This document shows, in pieces, positions 1 through 7,966 of a stretch of DNA of 64,000 bases (position 1 is the stretch's first letter; each line of letters opens with the position of its first letter). The DNA is from Acidobacteriota bacterium (GTDB taxonomy: Bacteria > Acidobacteriota > Thermoanaerobaculia > Multivoradales > Multivoraceae): positions 62,001-126,000 of the forward strand of contig JAPPFP010000006.1 in the NCBI GenBank assembly GCA_028877275.1. Direction: 5' to 3'. The notes beneath the pieces were generated by a model. It was not told where the DNA came from. It searched no databases and was given only the letters and a program-made list of their open reading frames with translations. The position numbers and the translations under genes are program-made.

Positions 1-543
1 CTTCCCGTCCGGAAGCTGCGGCATGTTCTCCGGCTGGCCGGCGATGCCGACGAAGGACTCCACGTGGTCGTACCAGGGCGCCAGATCCCGGTAGCGGATC
101 GGCCAGTCCGTGCCGTATCCGTCGCGTGCGTTGGCCTCGAAGTCGAGATCGCTCCAGCGGTAGCTCTGGCGTCCCCACAGCAGGGACCGTCCGCCGACCA
201 CACGGGCGCGTATCCACAGGAAGTCCTGGCCGCCGTCGCCGATCGAGTACGGGTTGTCGATGTCGTCGACGAAGAACTTCCCCGACCACTCGTCGCATGC
301 GGCGGCGCGGCTCTGGACCGGTTGGCGCTCGGCCTGGTGCTTGCGGTCCCGGAGCCCCCGGTAGGGCATCTGCCAGGGCGGCGTGTGCTCGCTGTAGTCG
401 CGCTCGGGGATCACCGGCGGGCCGGCCTCGAGCACCAGGGTCTCCAGGCCCTTCTCGGTCAGCTCCTTCGCCGCCCAGCCGCCGGTGATGCCGGAACCGA
501 TGACGATCGCGTCCCAGGTCTTGCGCTCGATGATCTGGACCAT
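1..543 (-). CDS. GMC-family FAD oxidoreductase, N-terminal part (runs off window)
   Basis: Only the first 181 codons are present; the gene leaves the window at base 1. The ATG is at 543. The N-terminus carries an FAD-binding Rossmann motif (VIGSGITGG, residues about 14-22) followed by LVLEAGPP, and further on a GGRSLLWGRQSYRWSDLDF-type segment typical of glucose-methanol-choline oxidoreductases. GMC enzymes oxidise alcohol groups of sugars or related compounds with FAD. The gene lies 22 bases downstream of a gluconate 2-dehydrogenase subunit 3-like gene on the same strand, the usual partner of GMC large subunits in periplasmic sugar dehydrogenases. The substrate cannot be told from this fragment. 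Confidence 0.88.
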   Translation of the reverse strand, partial: MVQIIERKTWDAIVIGSGITGGWAAKELTEKGLETLVLEAGPPVIPERDYSEHTPPWQMPYRGLRDRKHQAERQPVQSRAAACDEWSGKFFVDDIDNPYSIGDGGQDFLWIRARVVGGRSLLWGRQSYRWSDLDFEANARDGYGTDWPIRYRDLAPWYDHVESFVGIAGQPENMPQLPDGK

Positions 544-565
544 TGCTTCGTGTATCCGGACGGCT

Positions 566-1204
566 TCAGGCGTCCTCGATGTCGACGCAGGGGTCCCAGC
601 GTCCGGGCACGATGCGGTAGCCGAGTTCAGACTTCATTCCGGCCTCGGAGGTGTAGTAGCCGAACAGTGTGAGCCACTTGACCAGGTCGAAGAAGGGCTG
701 CTCGTGGAGCCGGTTCACATTGCGGGAGAAGGCGCGGCCGTCTCGTTGGGCGATCGCTTCGTCCTGCGCTTCGGTCAGAAGTTCGTCCTGCGCCGGACCT
801 TCGAGGACGAGGAAGCCGGCTGCTGCGTGACGTTCGCGGGCGCGGTCGTCGAACCGGTCGAGTTCCGCGAGCAGATGATCCCTCGCCTCGCCAGGCAGCC
901 AGCCCTCCAGCAAGCGGTCGACGAAGGCCGGGATCCCGGCGTCTCCGGCGCCCGGGGTGTCGGTCGCCGGGAGGATGCGTTCGGCGATCGCGTCGAGTGT
1001 GCGCGCCTGATGTTCCGAGAGGACGGCGAGCGGTTGCGGTGCGGCGTCGGTCGCCTGCTGCGGGTGCAGGTGCAGATGGGCGATGTGCGGGTTGGCGAAC
1101 AGCTCGGTCGGGAGGAACGGCAGCGCGGCAGCGCCGCCGATCACCTTCAGGGCGCGGCGGCGTCCGACGGCCTCGGCCGGTTGCTCGCCTGTAGAACGTG
1201 TCAT
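566..1204 (-). CDS. Gluconate 2-dehydrogenase subunit 3-like protein, Tat-exported
   Basis: A 212-residue product. The ATG at 1204 was chosen because it is followed closely by a twin-arginine-like leader (GRRRALKVIGG, then a hydrophobic stretch ending near LFANP); the open frame continues further upstream but with Arg/Ser-rich, shadow-like composition. The mature part (LSEHQARTLDAIAERILPATDTPGAGDAG) matches the small subunit of membrane-bound gluconate/sugar dehydrogenases (subunit 3 family). These proteins pair with an FAD GMC subunit, which is the next gene on the same strand. Together they probably form a Tat-exported periplasmic sugar or alcohol dehydrogenase. The cytochrome subunit, if any, is outside the window. 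Confidence 0.85.
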   Translation of the reverse strand: MTRSTGEQPAEAVGRRRALKVIGGAAALPFLPTELFANPHIAHLHLHPQQATDAAPQPLAVLSEHQARTLDAIAERILPATDTPGAGDAGIPAFVDRLLEGWLPGEARDHLLAELDRFDDRARERHAAAGFLVLEGPAQDELLTEAQDEAIAQRDGRAFSRNVNRLHEQPFFDLVKWLTLFGYYTSEAGMKSELGYRIVPGRWDPCVDIEDA

Positions 1205-1214
1205 CGGGGTGATG

Positions 1215-1700
1215 CTAGCCGTGCGCCTGCGCCTCGAGCTTCTTCTCGAAGCAGAGGCTGTGCGGGTCGTACGCGTACTCGTTGTAGCAGGGGATCTGGA
1301 CATAGCCGAACGAGCGGTAGAGGCCGATCGCGGCCGGCTGGCGCTCGCCGGTCTCGAGGCGCAGCGACTTGTAGCCGAACGCCGCCGCCCGGGATTCGAG
1401 TTCCTCGAGGATGCGGCGTCCGAGAGCCTGACCGCGGTACTGCGGGACCACATACATCCGCTTGATCTCGGCCTGCTCGGCGCTGAGGCGGCGGAGCGCG
1501 CCGCAGGCGACGGCCTCGCCCTCGGCGGTGCGGCCGAGGAGCAGGCAGCAGCCGGGGGCGTCCAGCTTGTCCGGCTCGACGCTGTAGATGCTGTCGGCGG
1601 GATAGAGCTCGCCGAGTTCGCGGTCGAGGGCTTCGTGCAGACGGGCGAAGGCGGGGTCGGCCGGATCTCCGGGTTCGATCCGGATGGCGGTCGCGGTCAA
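1215..1700 (-). CDS. GNAT N-acetyltransferase
   Basis: A 161-residue product translated from TTG at 1700. The start overlaps the stop of the preceding acyl-CoA ligase in a TTGA, so translation is likely coupled; no ATG or GTG lies nearer. The acetyl-CoA binding motif is visible as IKRMYVVPQYRGQALGRRIL (motif A), followed by LRLETGERQPAAIGLYRSFGY (motif B). Single-domain GNAT of normal length. It probably acetylates an amine of a small molecule or protein, but no substrate can be named. It ends 11 bases before the sugar dehydrogenase small-subunit gene. Confidence 0.85.
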   Translation of the reverse strand: MTATAIRIEPGDPADPAFARLHEALDRELGELYPADSIYSVEPDKLDAPGCCLLLGRTAEGEAVACGALRRLSAEQAEIKRMYVVPQYRGQALGRRILEELESRAAAFGYKSLRLETGERQPAAIGLYRSFGYVQIPCYNEYAYDPHSLCFEKKLEAQAHG

Positions 1701-3439
1701 CGAAACTCCGGGGCTTCCCTGAGCATCTGGTCCCGCAGGGTGCGCTTGTGGATCTTCTCGGTGGCGCCGCGGGGCAACTGCTCGTCCTGGAGCCACACGT
1801 AGCGCGGCACCTTGAACCGGGCCAGGTGCTCCCCGACGTGTGCGCGGACGCCGCCCGCGTCGAGCTGGGTACCTTCCTTGGGCACCACGACGACCGCCAG
1901 CTCTTCGCCCAGCCGGTCGTCGGGAACGCCGAAGGCGGCCGCCTCGTAGACGGCGGGATGCTGGTAGACGACCCGTTCGATCTCGGCGCAGTAGATGTTC
2001 TCGCCGCCGCGCAGCACCATGTCCTTCTTGCGATCGCGGATGTAGAGGAAGCCGTCCTCGTCGATCTCGGCGATGTCGCCGGTGCGCAGCCAGCCGTCCT
2101 GGATCGTTTCGGCGGTCGCCTCCGGACGGTTCCAGTAGCCGCGGATGTTCATCGACGACTTCATGATCAGCTCGCCCTGCTCGCCGGACGGCAGCTCGTT
2201 GCCGTCGTCGTCGATGATCTTCAACTCGACGATCGGGCACGGCTTGCCGCAACTGTCCGGCTTCTCGACCAGGCCCTCGTCCGTGTTGCCGGCGCCGCCG
2301 GCGTTCGTCTCCGTCATCCCCCAGCCGAAGGACCAGTGCTTGTCCGGCATCAGGACCTGCAGGCGATCGACCATGCCCCCTGGGATCGGCGCGCCGCCGC
2401 CGGAGACGGCGATGAGACTCCGCAGGTCGCGCTCCTGGAGGGACGGCGACTGGAGCATCTCCCAGGTCATCGTCGGCACGCCGTTGAAGGACGTGACGCG
2501 CTCGCGCTCGATCAGCTCCAGGCCGATTTCCGGGTTCCACTTGTACATCATCACGATCTTGCGGCCGACCCCGAAGGAGGCGAGGAGACCGGCATGGCTG
2601 CCGCTGACGTGGAACAGCGGGAGGGGCATGAGGATCGAGGGCTGGAACTCGGGGTTCTCCTCCGGTTCCTCGAGCAGGCCCATGGCGATCCGCTGGGCGC
2701 CGTAGAAGCCCCAACTGCCGATGCCGCTGAGGACGCCCCGGTGGGTGGAGACGGCGCCCTTCGGGAAACCGGTCGTGCCCGAAGTGAAGAGGATCGTCAC
2801 GTCGTCGTGGGGGCCCAGGTCGACCTCTGGCATCGGCTGACCGGCCGCTTCACGCCAGACCTCCTCGAAGTCGTCGACGCCAGAGGCCAGCTCGTCTTCC
2901 CAGCGGACGCCGATGCTCTTGACGCCGAGTTCGGGCAGCTTGCTCGCCACCCGTTCGTAGCGTTGCTGGTCGAAGAAGGCGAGCCTGGCCCCGGAGTCCT
3001 TGAAGCCGTACTCCAGCTCTTCGCCCGACCACCAGCCGTTCAGCGAAACCGAGATCGCGCCGGACGACGTGATCGCCATGAAGGCGATCACCCACTCCGG
3101 GTAGTTCCGCATGCCGATCGCCACCCGGTCGCCCTTCTTGACGCCGTAGCGGTGGATCAACTGGTGGGCGATGGCGGCCGCCCGCTCGTAGGTCTCGTTG
3201 TAGGTCAGGCGCGTGTCCTGGAAGACCAGGAAGTCCTTGTCGCCGTGGTCCTCGCGCGCCTGGTCGTAGACCTGGCGCAGCGTCGGCGGCAGGTTCTTGA
3301 ACACCTGGTAGTCGACCCCACGCACCGTTTCGGTCACCAGCTCCCAGTCCGCGCCGGGGGCGGTCAGGTGGGCGACCGACTCGTCGTAGGTCATCTCGCC
3401 GTGGATGGGCTCGGACTTCGTGTCACGCATGTCGTTCAT
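1697..3439 (-). CDS. AMP-dependent acyl-CoA synthetase/ligase
   Basis: A 580-residue cytosolic enzyme of the acyl-adenylate-forming superfamily. The P-loop TILFTSGTTGFPKGAVS lies near residue 215, GWGMTE forms the A5 region, GWLRTGDIAEIDEDGFLYI the hinge region, and the C-terminal TEKIHKRTL contains the conserved catalytic lysine. It would activate a carboxylic acid with ATP and CoA. Its start overlaps the upstream hot-dog gene by 4 bases (ATGA) and its stop overlaps the downstream GNAT start. The pairing with a MaoC/hot-dog-like protein suggests an acyl-CoA catabolic operon. The acid substrate is unknown. Confidence 0.93.
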   Translation of the reverse strand: MNDMRDTKSEPIHGEMTYDESVAHLTAPGADWELVTETVRGVDYQVFKNLPPTLRQVYDQAREDHGDKDFLVFQDTRLTYNETYERAAAIAHQLIHRYGVKKGDRVAIGMRNYPEWVIAFMAITSSGAISVSLNGWWSGEELEYGFKDSGARLAFFDQQRYERVASKLPELGVKSIGVRWEDELASGVDDFEEVWREAAGQPMPEVDLGPHDDVTILFTSGTTGFPKGAVSTHRGVLSGIGSWGFYGAQRIAMGLLEEPEENPEFQPSILMPLPLFHVSGSHAGLLASFGVGRKIVMMYKWNPEIGLELIERERVTSFNGVPTMTWEMLQSPSLQERDLRSLIAVSGGGAPIPGGMVDRLQVLMPDKHWSFGWGMTETNAGGAGNTDEGLVEKPDSCGKPCPIVELKIIDDDGNELPSGEQGELIMKSSMNIRGYWNRPEATAETIQDGWLRTGDIAEIDEDGFLYIRDRKKDMVLRGGENIYCAEIERVVYQHPAVYEAAAFGVPDDRLGEELAVVVVPKEGTQLDAGGVRAHVGEHLARFKVPRYVWLQDEQLPRGATEKIHKRTLRDQMLREAPEFR

Positions 3440-4398
3440 GCCATCGCCGCCCGTTCTTTCTCGTACTCCGCCCGTTCCTTCTCGTAGCCCTCGAAGGAGT
3501 GCTTGAGCGTCGCGTTGTTCAGGATCATCTCGGCCCGCGGCTCTTTCGACTCGGCGTCCAGGAAGGTCGTCCTGACCCAGTTCGATTCCGTGCGCCGGCT
3601 CTCGCTCAGGGCGACGATCTCCCGCTCCAGGAGGTAGTCCTGGCCGACGAAGAGTGGACCGTTGATCATCCTGATCTGCTGGCCCGCGAAAAGCCCAAGG
3701 GCCGGTCCGCGGGTGGGGAAGCCGGCTTTGCGATTCGAGTAGCCGGCCAGCACGCTGACCATCTCCAGCGGGATGATCGCGCGGCCCCAGGGCGACGACG
3801 CGCCCTCGTCCGCCGTGTACCAGGGCGAGGGCTCGGTGATCTTGTCGAGCTTCTGATTCAGGCTGAAGGGATAGAGGCTGCCCATGTGCTGGTCGAAGTC
3901 CATCCGGACCTCTTCGAGTCCCTTGCCCTTCATGCCCACCTCGAGATCGCGGAGGACGACCAGGGGCCCCGGCGGCCGCAGACGGGCCATGCGGGTCGCG
4001 ATCTCGGAGGACCCGATGTCGCCGCGGATGGAGGCCGTGCCGATCAACACCTCCGTGCCGTCCTCCTTCTCAGCACGGATGCGGACCTGGGTGTGGCCGC
4101 CTCTGGGCTGTTCGACGAGGGCGCGCACCTTCTCGCCCTCGACCACCATGTTCCGGTAGTGGGCGCTCAGGCAGCCGGTCTCGAACCACTCCTGCCCCCA
4201 CAGGTCGTAGAGCAGGGGCACGAACTGGCTGAAGTGGGTCGGACCTTCGATCGGGCCGCCGGCCTGGAAGCCCATCTTCTCGGCCGTGGAGTCGTCATGG
4301 ATGGACAGGTGACCGCCGTACTCCTGCTCTGCCAGCATCTGTCTGGGGGTGCGCAGCGGTCCGCGGATGTAGGTCGGCGTGTCGAATGCCTCGGCCAT
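3436..4398 (-). CDS. Hot-dog/MaoC-like protein, probable acyl-CoA hydratase or thioesterase relative
   Basis: A 320-residue protein with no signal peptide or membrane segment. The stretch GGPIEGPTHFSQFVPLL, the GEKVRALVEQP region and a later SESRRTESNWVRTTFLDA segment fit two hot-dog-like halves, the arrangement seen in MaoC/enoyl-CoA hydratase-2-type proteins. I do not see the classic MaoC D-x4-H signature clearly, so catalysis is uncertain. It opens the minus-strand operon with the acyl-CoA ligase (ATGA overlap), pointing to acyl-CoA metabolism. A glutamate/tyrosine-rich repeat (YEKERAEYEKERAA) closes the C-terminus. Confidence 0.6.
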   Translation of the reverse strand: MAEAFDTPTYIRGPLRTPRQMLAEQEYGGHLSIHDDSTAEKMGFQAGGPIEGPTHFSQFVPLLYDLWGQEWFETGCLSAHYRNMVVEGEKVRALVEQPRGGHTQVRIRAEKEDGTEVLIGTASIRGDIGSSEIATRMARLRPPGPLVVLRDLEVGMKGKGLEEVRMDFDQHMGSLYPFSLNQKLDKITEPSPWYTADEGASSPWGRAIIPLEMVSVLAGYSNRKAGFPTRGPALGLFAGQQIRMINGPLFVGQDYLLEREIVALSESRRTESNWVRTTFLDAESKEPRAEMILNNATLKHSFEGYEKERAEYEKERAAMA

Positions 4399-4509
4399 TC
4401 GGTTCTCCTCGGTTGGGAAGGGCGAAGTCTAGCCCTTGCGCCGAAGGCTGCGGCCTTCCTCCTGTTTGTCGCCGCTAGAAGGGGACTACCGTGGCGATAG
4501 GCTTCGATC

Positions 4510-5346
4510 ATGAGTCGGCTGGAGACGCTTCTGGATGCAATGCGCCCGCTTCTGGAAGAGCAGGGCGCCTACGGCGCCTGGCTCTTCGGGTCGCAGGCGC
4601 GGGGCACCGCAGATGCCGAAAGCGACATCGACCTGATCGTCGTGCAGCCGAGCGACGAACCCAGGCCCCTGCGCCGGCGGGCCTACTCCGAGGCGATCGC
4701 GGCGGCTGGCGGCGCCGTGGATCTTCTGGTCTACACGCCCGAGGAGTTCGACGCGATGAGGTCGGCGGGAAGGCCCTTTCTGGTGGACGCGCTGCTGGAG
4801 GCGAAGCCCGTTCACCTCGGAACGCCCTGGGGCGAACTCGTGGAACGGGAACTCCAGGAACTCCGTGGCGCCGGGGCGGCCTCCTGGCCGACGCCGCCGG
4901 AGGTGGCGCGGGCCGAAGCCGAGCGGTGGCTTGGGCATGCCGAGTACGACCTCGGCTTTGCGAAGTTGGCTTTCCGGGAGAGCTACTACAACCAAGCCCG
5001 CTACTACAACCAGGCCTGCTTCTTCGCCCAGCAGGCAGCGGAGAAGGCGGTCAAGTCGATCGCTTACGGCCTGGGCGAACGGCGGGTGCGCATCCACTCG
5101 CTGGTGGAGATGATCGATCGCTACGCCGAACGAGCGCCGGAGTTGCTTACCCTGCGCGCCTTGGGCAAGGGTCTGGACGTTCACTACGTCGAGGCCCGTT
5201 ACCCAAACGGCCAGGAGAGGGGCGTACCGGCCGAGACCTACACCCGACAGATGGCGGAGGAAGCCCTCGATGCGGCGGAACGGTTCGTGGCGGCGGCGTC
5301 CGGCCGGGTGCAGGCGGAACCCGATGCCGGCGACGACTCGAGCTAG
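4510..5346 (+). CDS. Fused MNT nucleotidyltransferase-HEPN protein
   Basis: 278 residues combining two modules usually encoded as separate toxin-antitoxin genes. Residues 1 to about 105 form a minimal nucleotidyltransferase: GSQARG at 27-32, catalytic acids D39 and D41 in SDIDL, and a third acid at D71 (VDLLVY). Residues about 135-265 are a HEPN domain with the R-x4-H motif at R191-H196 (RRVRIH). In MntA/HepT systems the MNT protein AMPylates the HEPN RNase to silence it. A fusion could be self-regulating, or it may belong to the non-toxic MNT-HEPN enzymes. It stands alone, divergent from the acyl-CoA operon, and converges with a 4-base overlap on the next gene. Confidence 0.88.
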   Translation: MSRLETLLDAMRPLLEEQGAYGAWLFGSQARGTADAESDIDLIVVQPSDEPRPLRRRAYSEAIAAAGGAVDLLVYTPEEFDAMRSAGRPFLVDALLEAKPVHLGTPWGELVERELQELRGAGAASWPTPPEVARAEAERWLGHAEYDLGFAKLAFRESYYNQARYYNQACFFAQQAAEKAVKSIAYGLGERRVRIHSLVEMIDRYAERAPELLTLRALGKGLDVHYVEARYPNGQERGVPAETYTRQMAEEALDAAERFVAAASGRVQAEPDAGDDSS

Positions 5347-5876
5347 CGGCCTGCCGTGATCCCACGGGCGATCGCGCTGCGCACCGCGGCGCCGGCGCGC
5401 TTTCCGGAGACGGCGTCGACGGCATGAAAGTCGAGGCTACGGCCGCGTTCCACGTACTCGACCCAGTACGGGAAGCCGCATGGCTCGGAACGAAGCAGCC
5501 TGCCGCGTTCGCGGCGACGCTTGCCGCGAGCCGCCATCAGCAACACACGATCGGCGAAGTCGGCGGCCTGCTCTTCCGCTTCGGGGGGTTGGAGCGCGGG
5601 CGGAAGGGCTGCCGGTCGCGGTGCGACGTCGAGACGATCGAGTCGGATGTGCGCGGCCTGCCCGCTGAGCCGGCAGACGAGGACGGCGAGCTGCTCGCCC
5701 GGATCGGTGTCGCTGGCGGGCGTGTGTGTATCCGCGGCAGCCTCGAGCGTCTCGTAGACGACGAGCCAGTGGGGCAGGTACAGGAGTTCGAAGGCGACGG
5801 ACCGCTCTCTCCGGAGTCGTCGCAGCCGGCCGCCTGCCAAGCGCCGGCGTGCTTCGTCGCCGGCGATCTCCGGCAT
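5343..5876 (-). CDS. Hypothetical protein
   Basis: A 177-residue product I do not recognise. A patch FELLYLPHWLVVYETLEAA and a C-terminal FPYWVEYVERGRSLDFHAVD look like genuine folded protein rather than antisense composition, and the rest is Arg/Ala-rich. No signal peptide or membrane segment. It is the last gene of the minus-strand series that descends from 10922, following the 72-residue membrane protein after 29 bases. Its stop overlaps the end of the convergent MNT-HEPN gene by 4 bases. An opposite-strand open frame also spans this DNA, so the call is moderate. Confidence 0.55.
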   Translation of the reverse strand: MPEIAGDEARRRLAGGRLRRLRRERSVAFELLYLPHWLVVYETLEAAADTHTPASDTDPGEQLAVLVCRLSGQAAHIRLDRLDVAPRPAALPPALQPPEAEEQAADFADRVLLMAARGKRRRERGRLLRSEPCGFPYWVEYVERGRSLDFHAVDAVSGKRAGAAVRSAIARGITAGR

Positions 5877-5905
5877 GATCGCCTTTGCCGGCTGCGGCGC
5901 CTGGT

Positions 5906-6124
5906 TCAGCGTTTCCCTGTCCGTTTCGGGCGACCCCGGCTGCCGTAGAGCATCAGCACGGCGGCTGCCAGCAAAAGGGCGGCGCCGGCGGCGGTGCTGA
6001 GCGCGAGATCGATCGTCTCGGCAGCGGAGAAACCGCCGATGAGAACCGGTATCGACAGCACGGCCAGAAAGACCCCGAGGATGCGGGCAGTGGAGCGGTC
6101 GCGGTTGGTGTGGTCCGTGGTCAT
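5906..6124 (-). CDS. Small two-helix membrane protein
   Basis: 72 residues with two hydrophobic segments (about 13-33, ILGVFLAVLSIPVLIGG, and about 40-62, LSTAAGAALLLAAAVLMLY) and a basic tail (SRGRPKRTGKR) that should lie in the cytoplasm. It is 22 bases downstream of another small membrane protein and upstream of the hypothetical gene at 5343, on the same strand as the symporter operon. Family not recognised; a helper of the transporter is possible but inferred only from position. Confidence 0.6.
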   Translation of the reverse strand: MTTDHTNRDRSTARILGVFLAVLSIPVLIGGFSAAETIDLALSTAAGAALLLAAAVLMLYGSRGRPKRTGKR

Positions 6125-6146
6125 GGCGTTCTCAGGAGCGGTCGTT

Positions 6147-6386
6147 CTAGGCCAGCAGGAGGTAGATCACGAGGTAGGGGACGATGAACAGCGCCGCCCA
6201 GACTCGGAGGTCTCGCCACTTCCTGCGGTCGGGCGCTCCGCGGAGCACCCAGTCGCGGCTGAGCCGACAGACGGCGGCCGCGGGCAGGACGAGCAGCAAC
6301 GCCACGGCGACGCGGGCACTCCAGAGAGGCAGCGCGCCCATCGCGGAGTCGATCGGTCCGAGGATGAACTCGAGGATCGTTCTCAT
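6147..6386 (-). CDS. Small membrane protein coupled to the SSS symporter gene
   Basis: 79 residues starting at ATG 6386, which overlaps the symporter stop as ATGA. Two hydrophobic stretches are visible (about 20-40, LWSARVAVALLLVLPAAAV, and about 63-79, WAALFIVPYLVIYLLLA) separated by a charged loop rich in Arg/Asp (RDWVLRGAPDRRKWRDLR). The tight coupling suggests an accessory subunit or assembly partner of the symporter, as small membrane proteins accompany some SSS-family carriers. Family not identified. Confidence 0.7.
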   Translation of the reverse strand: MRTILEFILGPIDSAMGALPLWSARVAVALLLVLPAAAVCRLSRDWVLRGAPDRRKWRDLRVWAALFIVPYLVIYLLLA

Positions 6387-7966
6387 CGGGTCGCGGCCTC
6401 GTCCTGGAGCCGGGCGATCCGGCTTCGCAACGCCGCCTGGACAGCCTCGTCGTTCCGCACTTCGCCCCAGACCAGGCCGCGCAGCCGTTCCGGCGGCTCG
6501 GGCGGCGTCAGCCGGCTGACGATCCAGGTGACGGCGAGGGTGAACACGAAGGACCACCAGGCGACGAACAGGAAGGGTTCCTCGGACGGGAACAGCCCGT
6601 CCATGGCGGGGCTGTTGAGCAGCAGACAGAGCCCGACGCCCGACACCAGACCGGCCGCCCCGCCGTAGCGATTCGCTCCGCGCCACAGGATGCCGAGCAG
6701 GAGCACGGCCAGGGTCGGCCCCTGAATCAGCGAGAAGACGGTCTGGATCGCGTTGTAGATGTTGCTGAAGCGTTGCTCGATTTCGGGCGCGATGAAGGCG
6801 GCCGCCAGCAGGAGAACGGCGGAGAGGATGCGTCCGAAGCGGAGCTCCGCGGCCGTGCCGAGCTCCGCGCGGCCCAGGCGCCGCCGGAGTCGCCCCAGCA
6901 GGTCGCGGCTCCAGAGGGTCGCCGCCGAGTTCAGGTTGGAGTCCACGCTCGACATGAGCGCCGCCAGGAAGGCGGCGAACATCAGGCCCCGCAGGCCCGG
7001 CGGCAGCAACTGGGCGATCAGGCTCGGCACCGCCTCGTCGGCATTCTGCAGGTCAGGGACGATCAGGATGGCGGCCAGCCCCGGCAGCGCGACGAGCAGC
7101 GGGATGAACAGCTTGAGGAAGCCGGCGAGAAGCACACCCGCCTTGGCGTCCCATTCGCTGCGCGCGCCGAGCGCCCGCTGCACGATCGTCTGGTTGCCGG
7201 TGTAGTAGGCGATGGAGAGCACGATGCCCAGGCCGAGGACGATCCCGGTCCAGGGGAAGGGAGTCGTCGTGTCGTGGGGCAGGTAGAGCGAGAAGTGGTC
7301 CGCGTACTGAGCGCCTTGGTTGAGCACGCCGTCGCGAAGCGCCGCCAGTCCGCCGACCTCGTAGAGAGCGCGCGCGACCAGGGCGGCGCCGCCCACGAAC
7401 ATGATGATGAGCTGGAGCACGTCGGTCATCACGACCGCGGCCAGTCCGCCGCTGATCGTGTAGATGCCGACGATTGCCGTCGTGATCCAGATCGAAAGCT
7501 GTGGATCCCAACCGAGCACCGTCCGCATGAGCAGGGCCGTGGCGTGGATCATGATCCCGAGGTTCAGCACCAGGATCACGCCCCAGGCCAGGGCGAGGAA
7601 GGTACGCACGCCGTTGCCGTAGCGGCGCCCGAGGAACTCGGGCACGGTGTAGACGCCGCTTCGCCAGTAGAAGGGGACGATCAGGAAGGCCGCGATAAGG
7701 AGCGCCGGCATCGAGCCGAGCCAGTCGAAGTTCGCCTGGGCGAGGCCGTAGCGGTAGGTGCCGCCGGCGACGGCGATGAAGTCCGTGGCGCCGATGTCGC
7801 TGACCACGATCGACATGCCGATCGCCCAGAAGGGCAGGGCGCGGCCGGCCAGCAGAAAATCGCCGCTCGTCTTGACGTAGCGGCTGAACGTCGTGCCGAT
7901 GACCAGGATCCCCGCCAGGTAGATGAGGACGATTCCCGTGTCGAGCCCGGAGAGGCCCCAGCTCAT
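6383..7966 (-). CDS. Sodium:solute symporter (SSS family)
   Basis: 527 residues with about 13 hydrophobic helices. The N-terminal LAGRALPFWAIGMSIVVSDIGATDFIAVAGG and the core helix segment MSSVDSNLNSAATLWSRDL are SSS (SLC5-like) hallmarks; the latter contains the Ser residues that usually coordinate Na+. It should import an organic solute, likely a sugar or related compound, with sodium. Both ends overlap neighbours by 4 bases (ATGA): the TIM-barrel isomerase upstream and a small membrane protein downstream. Together with the secreted protein at the operon head this looks like a capture, import and isomerisation unit for a carbohydrate-type substrate, which is inference. Confidence 0.92.
   Translation of the reverse strand: MSWGLSGLDTGIVLIYLAGILVIGTTFSRYVKTSGDFLLAGRALPFWAIGMSIVVSDIGATDFIAVAGGTYRYGLAQANFDWLGSMPALLIAAFLIVPFYWRSGVYTVPEFLGRRYGNGVRTFLALAWGVILVLNLGIMIHATALLMRTVLGWDPQLSIWITTAIVGIYTISGGLAAVVMTDVLQLIIMFVGGAALVARALYEVGGLAALRDGVLNQGAQYADHFSLYLPHDTTTPFPWTGIVLGLGIVLSIAYYTGNQTIVQRALGARSEWDAKAGVLLAGFLKLFIPLLVALPGLAAILIVPDLQNADEAVPSLIAQLLPPGLRGLMFAAFLAALMSSVDSNLNSAATLWSRDLLGRLRRRLGRAELGTAAELRFGRILSAVLLLAAAFIAPEIEQRFSNIYNAIQTVFSLIQGPTLAVLLLGILWRGANRYGGAAGLVSGVGLCLLLNSPAMDGLFPSEEPFLFVAWWSFVFTLAVTWIVSRLTPPEPPERLRGLVWGEVRNDEAVQAALRSRIARLQDEAATR

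Noticed and set aside
566-1453. Extended start for the subunit 3 gene upstream of 1204
   Set aside because: The extra residues are Arg/Ser/Thr-rich shadow sequence overlapping the GNAT gene; the twin-arginine leader begins right after the chosen ATG.
1748-3487. A 579-codon open frame opposite the acyl-CoA ligase
   Set aside because: It is the antisense of a clear ligase; the predicted protein is low-complexity Asp/Leu/Val/Arg with no domain.
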